Below, one piece after another: positions 7,652 to 16,873 of a DNA stretch of 43,412 nt. Positions within the stretch are counted from its first letter, which is position 1, and every line of letters begins with the position of its first letter. A program made the position numbers and the translations under genes. Source of the DNA: Bacillota bacterium (GTDB taxonomy: Bacteria; Bacillota; Limnochordia; DTU087); the NCBI GenBank assembly GCA_012518315.1, contig JAAYSL010000172.1:1-43412 (forward strand), read 5' to 3'. The notes beneath the pieces are model-generated. The model was not told the DNA's origin and did not search any database. It saw nothing but the letters and a program-made list of their open reading frames with translations.

Positions 7652-9034
7652 TCATTTGCCAGTTTTCGCCAGAAACGCAAATCTGGCTGGCTCGCTAAAC
7701 TCTCCTTTTACCCAAACCACCAGATCATGGCCAGATACCTGGAACCGAAAGTCTTCTTCCCTAAGTGTTTTGTCATCGACCTTGACTACTACTTGTGGTG
7801 CATTCCAGCCATTGATTAGGAAAACGGGGTTCACCTGCGTCACAGAGGGTTTTAAGGTTAGCTTAACTTCATCTTTGCCTTGCTTGCGGAAGGTATAGGC
7901 TCTCAGAGCATAATCATAGCCTTCCAATAGTACTCTACCACGATGGAGTTCCTCCGGTTCACCGGGGTCTCGCTCGATCTCCACTCGCGCCGGTTGATAG
8001 TAAGAGTGGGCAATGGCCTCAAGCTCTGAGCCATCGGTCCCCTGGGATGTGGCACCCACCAAAAGATACCACGTGGCACCCTGATCCGGTGTGGGGATGT
8101 AATCGTCACTACTACGCCTTAGGGCAAAATTCACATCCATAAAGGATGTATGGGTAGCTACTTTTCCAATGTCATCACCGGCTGGTACCCACTGGATAAA
8201 GTCTTCCATATCGGTGACCGGCCAATGCTTGTAGATGTTGTAGAAGTCCTTCCCGGGAAACATGTTGAAATACGGGTGGTTCTTCTTGCAAGCATTACAC
8301 GGCATGAAAGGAAATAGCCGCTGGTCTTTGCAGATAATGATAAAAGGATTGGGTACACCCTCAAGGTTTATTTTCCCAATATACATGGGCCAATCTGCAA
8401 GCTCGGGATAGTGATCACAGAAAGGCTCAAAATCATTGGCAGGCAAAGGCCAAGGTACATCGATCTGGGCACCCTTGCCATTCCTTAATGTGAAGGGAGT
8501 TGGCATCTGGAGAAAATCCAAGGGGCTAGTCCCTGCCGAATTAATCAGGATCCACTCTGCCATCTGCCAAAGATTAGCATTGCCACCATGGTTATTCTCC
8601 GTTCCTGGCCACAAGACGACCTCTCTGACTGCTACACCATCAGGATAGATTGTATAGATTTCTTCTGCTCTAGTGTTGCCGTGAAAGATCCGATAACGCA
8701 TATCCGGCAAAGTATAAGTCCATTTTACCCGGGCCCTAGCTGGCCCTGTCTCTAAGATCTGCACCCGACTCCAGCGAAGCTGTTTGTCCATAATCGGCTC
8801 ATAGCAATGCAGATCATTGGGGGAATTAGTCTCACACCATTCCGACGTAAACCAGACTCCTTTACCCACATCGACACAACCGACATACTGGGCCTTGTCC
8901 CAGAAAACAAAACGCCAAGGCCAGTCACCTTCAACGATCACCGCATGTCCTTTTTCACCAGAGAACTCCAATTGTGTTTCATAGGCCCGCAATTCAGTCT
9001 CAGCTCCTTCCGTAATCAATGGATTTTTTGCCAT
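7652..9034 (-). CDS. Unrecognised beta-rich cytosolic protein
   Basis: I do not recognise this 460-aa protein. It has no signal peptide or membrane segment, is rich in aromatic residues and predicted strands, and contains GDWPWRFVFWDKAQYVGCVDVGKG near the N-terminus, an EEIYTIYPDGVAVREVVLWPG strand pair, a PCNACKK dicysteine and an Ig-like C-terminus (about 370-460). The composition suggests a beta-sandwich fold like those of mutarotases or polysaccharide lyases, which is only a guess. It starts 17 nt after the UroD-like gene and is surely co-transcribed with it, downstream of a LacI operator, so a job in the same sugar or methyl-group pathway is likely. Confidence 0.7.
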   Translation of the reverse strand: MAKNPLITEGAETELRAYETQLEFSGEKGHAVIVEGDWPWRFVFWDKAQYVGCVDVGKGVWFTSEWCETNSPNDLHCYEPIMDKQLRWSRVQILETGPARARVKWTYTLPDMRYRIFHGNTRAEEIYTIYPDGVAVREVVLWPGTENNHGGNANLWQMAEWILINSAGTSPLDFLQMPTPFTLRNGKGAQIDVPWPLPANDFEPFCDHYPELADWPMYIGKINLEGVPNPFIIICKDQRLFPFMPCNACKKNHPYFNMFPGKDFYNIYKHWPVTDMEDFIQWVPAGDDIGKVATHTSFMDVNFALRRSSDDYIPTPDQGATWYLLVGATSQGTDGSELEAIAHSYYQPARVEIERDPGEPEELHRGRVLLEGYDYALRAYTFRKQGKDEVKLTLKPSVTQVNPVFLINGWNAPQVVVKVDDKTLREEDFRFQVSGHDLVVWVKGEFSEPARFAFLAKTGK

Positions 9035-9051
9035 ACTGTGTCATCCGGCTG

Positions 9052-10209
9052 CTATACACTAGGTTTGCTGCCGTCATACTGACCATACTTGAGACCTGCT
9101 TCCACGAACCGTCGGATATTCTCCGGAGGAGTATCCCGTCCACACTGATCCCCGGTAGAAAGGATATATCCACCACTCAGAGCGGCATCCTCGATACACT
9201 GTTTCACCGCAGCCTCTACATCATCGGGGGTTCCCCGCAGCATCACCTCAGTTGTATGCACATTGCCCATCAAGGCCAGGCCATCACCATACAGGCGCTT
9301 AATCTCACCCAAATCGCAATCACCCATAGGCGGTATTTCTAACGGATTAATGGCATCAAGATCAGTTTCTTCTGCACAGATCTTGACCAGTTCTTTCTGC
9401 TTGCCACAGGAGTGCAACATAGTCGGCACCCCAGCTTCCTTACACATCCGGGTAATCTTCTTTAGGGTTTCAAGGCCCGTATCACGGAAGATCTCCGGAG
9501 ACTGTAGGGTTAAGGTACCTGAATGGCCGGTTTGGATGAAATCTGGTTTGGCCTCCAAAGCCCGCTCTAGGTAGCGAACAGCCCACTGATCCCACAGATA
9601 GACAAATTCTTTAACTAGGTCATAGTTGTCGTAATAGTCGTAGTAGGCATTTTCATGTCCATCCCGGTAATCAAACATCAGAATGGGATAGTTGATCCAA
9701 AAGCCCACCACCGCATCATCTCCAGCTAGCTGTTTCCCAATTTGAAACTCGTCATCATCTGAGTCCCTAGGATCGGGGAAGAAGTACTTAAGATGGGCGA
9801 AATCCCGCTTCAGATCCTTAATCCACTGCCGGGTAACCACTGGTGGATCGTTCCTTCTATAGGTCGTCTCCTGCCAAAGCTCTCCAACCGGTGTCTGGCA
9901 ATAGGTTCTAACCACCAGCTCATCCTTGGTACGGGTAATGATCTCATCCCGATACTGTCTCTGATCGTGCTTACTTCTTCCCAGCCCGACATACCAGAAC
10001 CAGCCATCGATATTGTAGTGACGTACTGTATCAAGATATGCTTTCCAAAGAGGTGGGTCATTATAGTAGTAAATATCCCAAAACGGCTTGCCGGTCAACT
10101 TACAAGGAATCATGTTGGATAGATCCGGACAGATGGGCACACGATCCGGAATACCATTGGTCATAGCCACCAACATCCGTTCCTTGGAGGTCATCTCCTC
10201 TTTTCTCAT
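9052..10209 (-). CDS. Uroporphyrinogen decarboxylase-family protein (MtaA/CmuA-like)
   Basis: TIM-barrel protein of the URO-D superfamily, 385 aa. It opens with the family signature TSKERMLVAMTNGIPDRVPICPD and carries a candidate metal site HSCG (in MLHSCGKQKELVK) and the C-terminal GGYILSTGDQC...DTPPENIRRFVEAGLKYG. True HemE has different N-terminal motifs and sits with haem genes. This branch includes corrinoid-dependent methyltransferases (MtaA, MtbA, CmuA), but many members in carbohydrate loci have no known function. The first ATG has GGGGTG 6 nt upstream. It heads the two-gene unit with 7652-9034 and lies just downstream of a LacI-type palindrome. Confidence 0.8.
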   Translation of the reverse strand: MRKEEMTSKERMLVAMTNGIPDRVPICPDLSNMIPCKLTGKPFWDIYYYNDPPLWKAYLDTVRHYNIDGWFWYVGLGRSKHDQRQYRDEIITRTKDELVVRTYCQTPVGELWQETTYRRNDPPVVTRQWIKDLKRDFAHLKYFFPDPRDSDDDEFQIGKQLAGDDAVVGFWINYPILMFDYRDGHENAYYDYYDNYDLVKEFVYLWDQWAVRYLERALEAKPDFIQTGHSGTLTLQSPEIFRDTGLETLKKITRMCKEAGVPTMLHSCGKQKELVKICAEETDLDAINPLEIPPMGDCDLGEIKRLYGDGLALMGNVHTTEVMLRGTPDDVEAAVKQCIEDAALSGGYILSTGDQCGRDTPPENIRRFVEAGLKYGQYDGSKPSV

Positions 10210-10313
10210 TTAGCTCACCCCGGTTCGGTCACCGCATTTTCTTACTGTTTTCTCTTGGAGCTTGGCAATTATTGTTGTCTCGGCTCACTGTTTCTCTAGG
10301 TTAGTGCTCTTCC

Positions 10314-10325
10314 GGAAACGTTTCC
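10314..10325. promoter_or_regulatory. LacI-family operator candidate
   Basis: GGAAACGTTTCC is a perfect 12-bp palindrome with the central CG typical of LacI/GalR/CcpA operators. It lies between the lacI-type gene and the UroD-like gene, about 105 nt upstream of the latter's start. The neighbouring regulator is the obvious ligand; CcpA is an alternative. Confidence 0.7.
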
Positions 10326-10342
10326 TGTGGTTGGACTACAGA

Positions 10343-10377
10343 GCCTCCCCACCGGCTTATTCCATCGGCAGGGAGGC
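10343..10377 (-). terminator. Stem-loop after the LacI-type gene
   Basis: GCCTCCC (10343-10349) pairs with GGGAGGC (10371-10377), with an inner CCG/CGG, 11 nt after the regulator's stop. No T-run follows on the minus strand. It may attenuate read-through into the UroD-like operon. Confidence 0.4.
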
Positions 10378-10387
10378 CAAATTCCCT

Positions 10388-11410
10388 TCAATCCCCGGAG
10401 CGGAGATGCTGCCCGCAGGTCTTGCGGACTATTAGGTAGGGACTAAAGGTCACCTGCCGTGTAGCTCTTGGCTCATCATTCAGTCGCTCAATCAAAAGGT
10501 GCACCGCTTCTTGGCCTACCTCCTGTTTCGGTTGGGCAACTGTGGTCAAATCGATGCCACCTGCTGAGGCCAGCTTGACATCGTCAAAGCCAACTATGGC
10601 TATATCCTCTGGCACCCGATACCCCTTAGACCGTAATCGGGTCATGGCCTCAATAGCCATCAGGTCATTAGCAGCAAAGATGGCCGTCGGCGGCTTGGGT
10701 CGATCCAATAAGACCTCTACCGCCCGGGCACCAGAGCCTTCTCGAAAGGTGCCTCTGGCGATTAGCGATTCATCCAGGGGTAAACCATACTCCCTTACGG
10801 CGGCCCTATAGCCCTTAAGCCGCTGTTGGCTGCCAGTTGGATCATCTGGTTCTGCGATATAACCAATGGTGCGATGTCCTAGCCGAATTAGATGGGCCAC
10901 CGCCTCAAAAGCACCACTGGCATCGTTGACACAGACACTGTCAACATCTCCCCAGACGGGTTCTGGTGTGATGATCACAATGGGGACATGCCTTTGCTCC
11001 AATACCGTCTGTAGTTTACTCTTGTTGTGGGGAGCATACCAGATCAACCCATCAACCTGCTTCTCCAAGAAGAGGTCAATACCAACCTCCTCTTGATTGG
11101 AATCATACTGTGTGCTGCAAAAAAGCACCGTATAGCTTTTCTCTCGGGCAGCTACCTCCACTGCCTCTGCCACTTCACCAAAGAAGGGGTTGCTAATCTC
11201 AGGCACCGCTAGCCCAATACTTTTGGTGTGCCTCCGCTTCAGGCTCCTAGCAATCTCATTAGGCTGGTATTGGAGCTCATCCATCACCGCCAAGACCTTT
11301 TCTCTAGTCTCCTGACTGACATAGCCACTTTCGTTAATCACCCGGGAAACCGTAGAGATCCCCACCCCGGCCTCCCGGGCCACATCTTTGATTGTCGACA
11401 TTTTACGCAT
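10388..11410 (-). CDS. LacI/GalR-family transcriptional regulator
   Basis: Sugar-responsive repressor, 340 aa. The N-terminal helix-turn-helix reads TIKDVAREAGVGISTVSRVIN (residues about 5-25), followed by the hinge helix region PNEIARSLKRRHT and a periplasmic-binding-protein-like effector domain (SIGLAVPEISNPFFGE through AIVGFDDVKLASA). I chose ATG 11410, which has AGGTGG 9 nt upstream; the track's GTG at 11431 lies upstream of it with no site. It lies between the GH106-type enzyme and the UroD-like operon, all on the minus strand, and probably controls one or both through the palindrome at 10314. Effector unknown. Confidence 0.92.
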   Translation of the reverse strand: MRKMSTIKDVAREAGVGISTVSRVINESGYVSQETREKVLAVMDELQYQPNEIARSLKRRHTKSIGLAVPEISNPFFGEVAEAVEVAAREKSYTVLFCSTQYDSNQEEVGIDLFLEKQVDGLIWYAPHNKSKLQTVLEQRHVPIVIITPEPVWGDVDSVCVNDASGAFEAVAHLIRLGHRTIGYIAEPDDPTGSQQRLKGYRAAVREYGLPLDESLIARGTFREGSGARAVEVLLDRPKPPTAIFAANDLMAIEAMTRLRSKGYRVPEDIAIVGFDDVKLASAGGIDLTTVAQPKQEVGQEAVHLLIERLNDEPRATRQVTFSPYLIVRKTCGQHLRSGD

Positions 11411-11446
11411 CTCTATCTTCCACCTAATCACCGGTTACTCCATGAT

Positions 11447-11466
11447 GGCAGGGCTGAGGCCCTGCC
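11447..11466. repeat. Perfect stem-loop between GH106-type gene and regulator
   Basis: GGCAGGGC pairs with GCCCTGCC across a TGAG loop in the 68-nt gap. It could be a partial terminator or an mRNA 3'-end stabiliser. No T-run is seen. Confidence 0.45.
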
Positions 11467-11478
11467 TAGGAGTTACGA

Positions 11479-14400
11479 CTATGCCAGCTTTAGTTCACAG
11501 ATGGCATAGGGCGTTAATCGGACTTTGCCCTGCAGGCCAGAGGGTTTTTCCACGCCCTCTAGGATATTGACTAGTGAGTTAGTCACCTGAACCGTGATTG
11601 TATTGTTGCCTGGTTGTAGGAATTGACTAATCTCCACTTGGTAAGGATGCCATGTGCACACTCCCGCCTCCTTGCCATTCACCAAGACAGTCAGGAGGTC
11701 ATCGGCACATTCGACATCCAAGTACACCCGACCTTTTAGAAAATCGGCATCCAGGTCTACTTGCTGGCTGTAACTACCGGTGCCAGAGAAGAACGGGTAA
11801 CCTTGATCTGTCCAACTAGCACCCTTCACCTCTTTGATGGGAGCAACTACCACATAGTCACTAGCGGTATCGGGTCTTGTCAGGCTAAAGCCGCCGATTA
11901 GCTTCAATGGATCAACGATCCCGTCATTCCGGGCATGGACAACTAGTCGAACAGCAATCACGTTCCACCCAAGCTGCAAGTGCTCTCGTATAGAGACTTC
12001 CCGCATCATACAATCGAGCTTGCTTTGCTTGGAGTCATCATCTAATTTCTCTCCGTTGACATATATCTCCTTCTCACCTTTCATACCATCGATTACTAAG
12101 CGCATATCAGTGGGAAGGCAATCACACCTAAACCCAGTCCTGTACCAAAGGGTGACAGGATAGGTTTTCTCATCTCTCTCCTCAGGCAATTGCATCTCCC
12201 AGGCTCCCTGTGTAAAGGTAAGCCACTCGGAATCATCGGTATCCGGCAAATAGTAACCCTTTCTATGGCCGGTATTGTCATGATCGACAATCACCTGCCA
12301 CTTATTTAATAGCAGCGCATTATCACCATCGGTGCTAAAGGCCCATTTTCCCGTTAGATGAATGGGATCAGCCACCTTGCCAACTGGTGCCTTGACTACT
12401 TGAGTCTTGCCATCTTTGACTACCTCAAGCTCCACAGTATCTAGCTCTCTGACCCGCACAGTAACTGACTGACCATCAACAGCTTCCACCGGGGTGTTGG
12501 CTTTAGTGATCATGACCTTGGGCAGATCCTTCTGCAATACGATGAGAGCAGAACCGAAAGGTGCCAGGCTCAATGGAAAAGAGGTATAGTCGGTACCGAT
12601 TTCACAGACATAGATTGGCCTAATCTCACCGGTCTCTGAGACCCAATGCTCAGGGCGACCAGCTTTAGCTAAGCGACACCGGATATCCCGCGCCTTATCT
12701 GTAGGGTTCGCGAAGAAATAGATGTCTTGGCCATCTTTGACACGATGGAGGTAGAATACCTCATCACAATCGATCTCAACATCAGGACTAATGCAAAGAC
12801 GAATCGCCTCATCTAACCATGCGGCATCATCCACCTCATATAGACCGGGGGACTCTAGGAAGACCGCTTTGCCTCCTGCCTCGTTTTGGCTAACATGTCG
12901 GCGCCTGTCAGCTTGCCCTTCCAGGAATGAGGCCCGCACTCTCTCTGGGTCAATCTCAAACAGAGCCTCGATGCGGTGACCAAGCTTTCCTTCACTACCT
13001 TGCAGGTTTTCCGTGGGCAACACAGCATCACCCAGTAGCTTCCCACCCGCCTTATAGAATTCCTCCAGCTTAGCCAAGGTAGGATCATCAAGGTTCGTCA
13101 CAGGTGGAAGCAAGATTAGCTCATAAGCTTCATCAGCTACCTGTAATTTGCCATCTTTGACTTTGCCTTCGGCCAGTACCTTCTCATCGATGATGTCATA
13201 GTCAAAGTGTAGCCGCAGTAAAGTATCAGCTAGGTAGTAGAAGTCATTTTCAATGACTTTGGAGAAAGGTGTGTGGCCTTGGGGCACATAGTTGGCCCAC
13301 ATGCTGTTAATCGGATACAGCATCGCCACTTTTGCTACATGATAGCCACCACTTAGCATGTAGCTATTGCGGGTAACATAGTCATTGAACCGCTTATACT
13401 GCTCCCACCAAGTGTGATGGTAGAACTGAGATGGCGGCCAATCTCTTTTTCGCTCACCTTCAATGGAGTAATGAAAACCATGGGGGTTAAACAAATTGAT
13501 CCCCAATACATACTCCCAATCCGCGATCCATTTCATCCGTTCCATGGTGACATCCCAATATGTGCCACCTAGGGATTCACACAACACCCGCACCGATCCA
13601 AAGTGGTGAGCGGCCGAACTACCGATCTTGTGGGGAACATGCTGATCGGGGCGTTCCCGGGTACCGATCTTAGGATATAGGTGATCAACCCCCACAATAT
13701 GCAGTTGCTTGAGTTGATCAAAGATATTGCCTTCGTTGCGAGCATGCAGCCTTAGCATATCCTCAAACAAGAGGTGGCCGGTGAAATAGACACCATTATC
13801 CTCGCACCAGTCTCGAATCTGCTTATAGAACGCTCTGGTATACTGTTCACTTACCGCCTGCCAGAAGTCTAGTCGGATCTTAGTGGTAATCTCACCCATA
13901 TTCAAGAAAAGAGCTGGTAGATATGGCTTTAGGTCATATCCATTTCTATCTCGAAAGAGCTTGAACATGCGCTTGGACCAGGGAACAATATAATTATCGA
14001 CACCGGTCTCAAAGTAGTGCAATGCCGGTTCATCGGTATAAAACCCAGGCAAGACATCACCGAAATACTCGCCAGCCTCTTCCTTATATCGCTCATGGGT
14101 CATTTCGATGAACTTCTTGGTGGACTCAGGGTTTAGTGCATCAATGTAGTATTTAGCCCTTCTCTCAATGAAATAGAGGAGTTTCCAGCTTCCCGGAGGT
14201 GCCTCCCACGGGACAATCTTATCAAAGGACAAATTGGGAGTCAGATCGATAATCTCTTTGATCTCTCCATGGAACTCATCCTCGCTAATTGCATACGCGC
14301 AAACCGGATCCGAATCCTGCATATCTACATAGCGGGAATCTGTACCCTCCAGATAAGTGAACAAAGGTCCATCTACATGCAAAATAACCATTTCCAGATA

Positions 14401-14751
14401 CCGCTGCTGCAAATCAGGGTACTCAGTCGGAATCTGCCAGCCCACTGTCCCACTGGGCCAATTCTTTTCATCATATACCCAGGCCTGTAGGCCGATCTCC
14501 TTTGCCTTTTCACAGGTAAAGCGCACCCGCTCAAACCAGTCGTCTGATAGATATGGAACCTCTAGACCAAAGCGGGAATGGATGAAGAACCCCGGCATGC
14601 CCTTGTCGTAATACTCGTGCATCTGTCGTTCCATTTCTTCATACCGAAGATCCCCATTCCAGAACCAGAAAGGCAGAATGCCCAGCTCCCTGGGTGGAAC
14701 GGCGAAGCTCTTTGGATCAAGCTTGGCACCATGTACGAGAGTTTTTACCAT
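11479..14751 (-). CDS. GH106-type glycoside hydrolase (alpha-L-rhamnosidase-like)
   Basis: Large (1,090 aa) glycosidase without a signal peptide, so likely cytosolic, acting on imported oligosaccharides. The N-terminal catalytic barrel shows the family patterns LPFWFWNGDL, GFFIHSRFGLEVPYLS, LQAWVYDEKNWPSGT and FYTDEPALHYF, whose Asp/Glu residues are candidate catalytic groups. The middle contains a Rossmann-like segment (YELILLPPVTNL), and the C-terminal third has jelly-roll carbohydrate-binding modules (VNGEKLDDDSK; LDVECADDLLTVLVNGKEAG). GH106 enzymes remove alpha-L-rhamnose from pectic rhamnogalacturonan; exact substrate unproven. I chose ATG 14751 (GAGG 8 nt upstream) over the track's GTG at 14760, which overlaps the ribosome site. 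Lies 68 nt downstream of the GH13 gene. Confidence 0.78.
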   Translation of the reverse strand: MVKTLVHGAKLDPKSFAVPPRELGILPFWFWNGDLRYEEMERQMHEYYDKGMPGFFIHSRFGLEVPYLSDDWFERVRFTCEKAKEIGLQAWVYDEKNWPSGTVGWQIPTEYPDLQQRYLEMVILHVDGPLFTYLEGTDSRYVDMQDSDPVCAYAISEDEFHGEIKEIIDLTPNLSFDKIVPWEAPPGSWKLLYFIERRAKYYIDALNPESTKKFIEMTHERYKEEAGEYFGDVLPGFYTDEPALHYFETGVDNYIVPWSKRMFKLFRDRNGYDLKPYLPALFLNMGEITTKIRLDFWQAVSEQYTRAFYKQIRDWCEDNGVYFTGHLLFEDMLRLHARNEGNIFDQLKQLHIVGVDHLYPKIGTRERPDQHVPHKIGSSAAHHFGSVRVLCESLGGTYWDVTMERMKWIADWEYVLGINLFNPHGFHYSIEGERKRDWPPSQFYHHTWWEQYKRFNDYVTRNSYMLSGGYHVAKVAMLYPINSMWANYVPQGHTPFSKVIENDFYYLADTLLRLHFDYDIIDEKVLAEGKVKDGKLQVADEAYELILLPPVTNLDDPTLAKLEEFYKAGGKLLGDAVLPTENLQGSEGKLGHRIEALFEIDPERVRASFLEGQADRRRHVSQNEAGGKAVFLESPGLYEVDDAAWLDEAIRLCISPDVEIDCDEVFYLHRVKDGQDIYFFANPTDKARDIRCRLAKAGRPEHWVSETGEIRPIYVCEIGTDYTSFPLSLAPFGSALIVLQKDLPKVMITKANTPVEAVDGQSVTVRVRELDTVELEVVKDGKTQVVKAPVGKVADPIHLTGKWAFSTDGDNALLLNKWQVIVDHDNTGHRKGYYLPDTDDSEWLTFTQGAWEMQLPEERDEKTYPVTLWYRTGFRCDCLPTDMRLVIDGMKGEKEIYVNGEKLDDDSKQSKLDCMMREVSIREHLQLGWNVIAVRLVVHARNDGIVDPLKLIGGFSLTRPDTASDYVVVAPIKEVKGASWTDQGYPFFSGTGSYSQQVDLDADFLKGRVYLDVECADDLLTVLVNGKEAGVCTWHPYQVEISQFLQPGNNTITVQVTNSLVNILEGVEKPSGLQGKVRLTPYAICELKLA

Positions 14752-14819
14752 AGATTTCACCTCAACTTCTCTTTGTTACAAGCTCTACTGCGTATTTTTC
14801 TTCTATAATCGCTACCACG

Positions 14820-16868
14820 TTACCGTTTGGGTATCAGGATCAACTGATCCCACGGTTCCAGGGTAACACCTAAAGAGCGACTCTCCCGACAAACCCGACA
14901 CTGGCCGGATTTACCGGAGCGGGCATCTTGCCACAAGGCACCCAAAAGTTCTTCACTTGCTCCTTGAGGCAACGTTGCCTTAAGCTCTCTATATTCATCA
15001 GAGAAATTCAATAACACCAGGGCGATGGCATCCTTCTTTTCATCGTATCTCCAATAGCCATAGAAGTCGCCATCAGCACTTGACTCCGCCGGTTCCCACA
15101 GTTCTCCATGTAGTGCCCTCTCCCCCCGACGTAGGTGGATTAGCTCTTGGTAATGTTGCCGCAAGCCGTGTTCATCCCACCAAAGCAGGGGCCATGCATA
15201 CTTATATGGCTCAAATTCCTCGCCGTCTTCTTGACCGGTATATACAATCGGAATGCCCGGTAGTGTCAATAACATGGTTGCCGCCACCCGGGTCATCTCC
15301 AGGCCATAGCGGGTAATGAACCGAGGACCTGTATCGTTATTCTCCAAGAACCTGACTAGGATGGCATCTTCGTGGTAACCCTTACCATTATTGGTTAGTG
15401 CCTTATGCAACCGCTCTCCTATTTTCCCCTTTTCTTCAAAGACCTTTTCCATGGACCAATGGCCAAGTTCACTAGTCCAATCATAGGCCGCATCAAAGCC
15501 ATGGGTATAGTTGTATTCATCCCGGGCACTAGCTTCGGCGGTGAGCAAAAGGTCTGCCTTAATTCGCTTCATTTCCCGCCGCCACTTTGGCCAAAAATCA
15601 GGCCTTCTGTACTGGACTCCCCAGCAGGCATCTACCCTAAACCCATCTATGTCACATTCCCTAATCCAATAACTAAAGGCTTCCATGATCCAGTTCCAAA
15701 CTTCGGGGTTATCGTAGTTAAGGTTAGGTAGGTTTTGCCAGTCAAAATAGTGGGTGGGGTTGCCATTATCATCCCGATCATAGAAACCGTAATAACTTGA
15801 GCTCTCCCCATGCTCTAGGGCATCTTGCATGTAGCGATGGGCGGAAGAAGTATGATTAGGCACAAAATCCAGAAGTACCTTGATGCCCCGAGCATGGGCT
15901 TCTTTAACTAATTCCTTTAGGTCATCAATCGTACCAAAATCCGACCTGACGGAGAAATAATCCCGCACATCATATCCATGACCACCATAGAAAGTGTCAT
16001 AGATGGGAGAAATCCACAAAGCGTTTACCCCAAGCTCCTGCAGGTAGTCCAGCCGCTCGATAACGCTTTTTAGACCTTCTAGACCGAAGTAATGGGGCAT
16101 GACCCCGTAGATTACCAAGGACTTGACCCAGTTTGGCTGCTCTTTGTCGAAATTAGCAACCTGAGGCTTCCCATCTCTAGCAACAAAATAGGTTCTTGAA
16201 CTATCTTTCCGCCCCTGCTGGTCAATGGCTGTCATCGTTATATAGTACTCACCATCGATTGTGGGTGACTCAAGCTTTAGTGTGCTACCTTCTGCCTGCT
16301 CCAAGGGTTCCTTGGAGCCGACTAAGTAAAGAGAGCCCGGATTTTCTCTTGGTGATATCTCCCAAACATACTGGGTAATCGGCGAGCCACCATGCCCCAC
16401 CTGGCTGTTGGCGCCAGTTAGCAAAATCCCCCTATCGGTTACTTGGATATCGACCTGGGCCCGTGGTTTATCTACCAGTTTTTGTGTCAGAGTAAGAGTA
16501 TTTGAGCGATACTCTGTTCCATCTGACAACTGACAAACGGCTACGACCTCATTAATACCATCATCCAAAGGTATCGTTGCCTCAAACTCTCCCGCCTGCC
16601 ACTTGGCTGTGACTGAGTTCCCATTGACTTCTACGGTGATGCTTTGCACCTCACCAGGACAATAGTACTTGCCTTCAATCGTTCTTTCCCATGCCCAGAC
16701 ATCACTGTCGGTACCTAGAATTAGTATTCCCTTCCCACTTGCCGCCTTACCTTGACCTGAAGACATTGCTACAGTTCCTAGCGATAAGACGGTGAAGGCC
16801 CAAAAAGAACGTTTGAGTAAATTCTTGCCAGGGATAAACAAAGACCTCAACTTGGCCACCTCCTGCAT
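14820..16868 (-). CDS. Exported GH13 alpha-amylase-family enzyme
   Basis: Extracytoplasmic glycosidase of the alpha-amylase clan, 682 aa. It has an N-terminal signal/anchor (KRSFWAFTVLSLGTVAM, about 20-36), two Ig-like domains (about 47-130 and 135-230), then the GH13 barrel: YGVMPHYFG, region I DFVPNH (334-339), region II GFRVDACWG with nucleophile Asp413, region III acid/base Glu445 in LLTAEAS, region IV FLENND with Asp512, then a C-terminal beta domain. Region IV has Asn511 where His is usual. TTG 16850 (L7) has a much better ribosome site (GGAGGTG, 6 nt away) than ATG 16868, which is 5 nt after the permease stop, so the true start may be L7. Last gene of the CUT1 transporter operon; probably trims alpha-glucans or related oligosaccharides for import. 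Confidence 0.88.
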   Translation of the reverse strand: MQEVAKLRSLFIPGKNLLKRSFWAFTVLSLGTVAMSSGQGKAASGKGILILGTDSDVWAWERTIEGKYYCPGEVQSITVEVNGNSVTAKWQAGEFEATIPLDDGINEVVAVCQLSDGTEYRSNTLTLTQKLVDKPRAQVDIQVTDRGILLTGANSQVGHGGSPITQYVWEISPRENPGSLYLVGSKEPLEQAEGSTLKLESPTIDGEYYITMTAIDQQGRKDSSRTYFVARDGKPQVANFDKEQPNWVKSLVIYGVMPHYFGLEGLKSVIERLDYLQELGVNALWISPIYDTFYGGHGYDVRDYFSVRSDFGTIDDLKELVKEAHARGIKVLLDFVPNHTSSAHRYMQDALEHGESSSYYGFYDRDDNGNPTHYFDWQNLPNLNYDNPEVWNWIMEAFSYWIRECDIDGFRVDACWGVQYRRPDFWPKWRREMKRIKADLLLTAEASARDEYNYTHGFDAAYDWTSELGHWSMEKVFEEKGKIGERLHKALTNNGKGYHEDAILVRFLENNDTGPRFITRYGLEMTRVAATMLLTLPGIPIVYTGQEDGEEFEPYKYAWPLLWWDEHGLRQHYQELIHLRRGERALHGELWEPAESSADGDFYGYWRYDEKKDAIALVLLNFSDEYRELKATLPQGASEELLGALWQDARSGKSGQCRVCRESRSLGVTLEPWDQLILIPKR

Positions 16869-16873
16869 AGACC

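Noticed and set aside
9052-10209. Calling this gene HemE (haem biosynthesis)
   Set aside because: The N-terminal and C-terminal motifs fit the methyltransferase-like URO-D branch, and no haem genes are near.
14790-14812. TATAAT-like promoter on the plus strand near 14805
   Set aside because: It faces into the antisense of the GH13 gene with no plus-strand gene and no -35 box.
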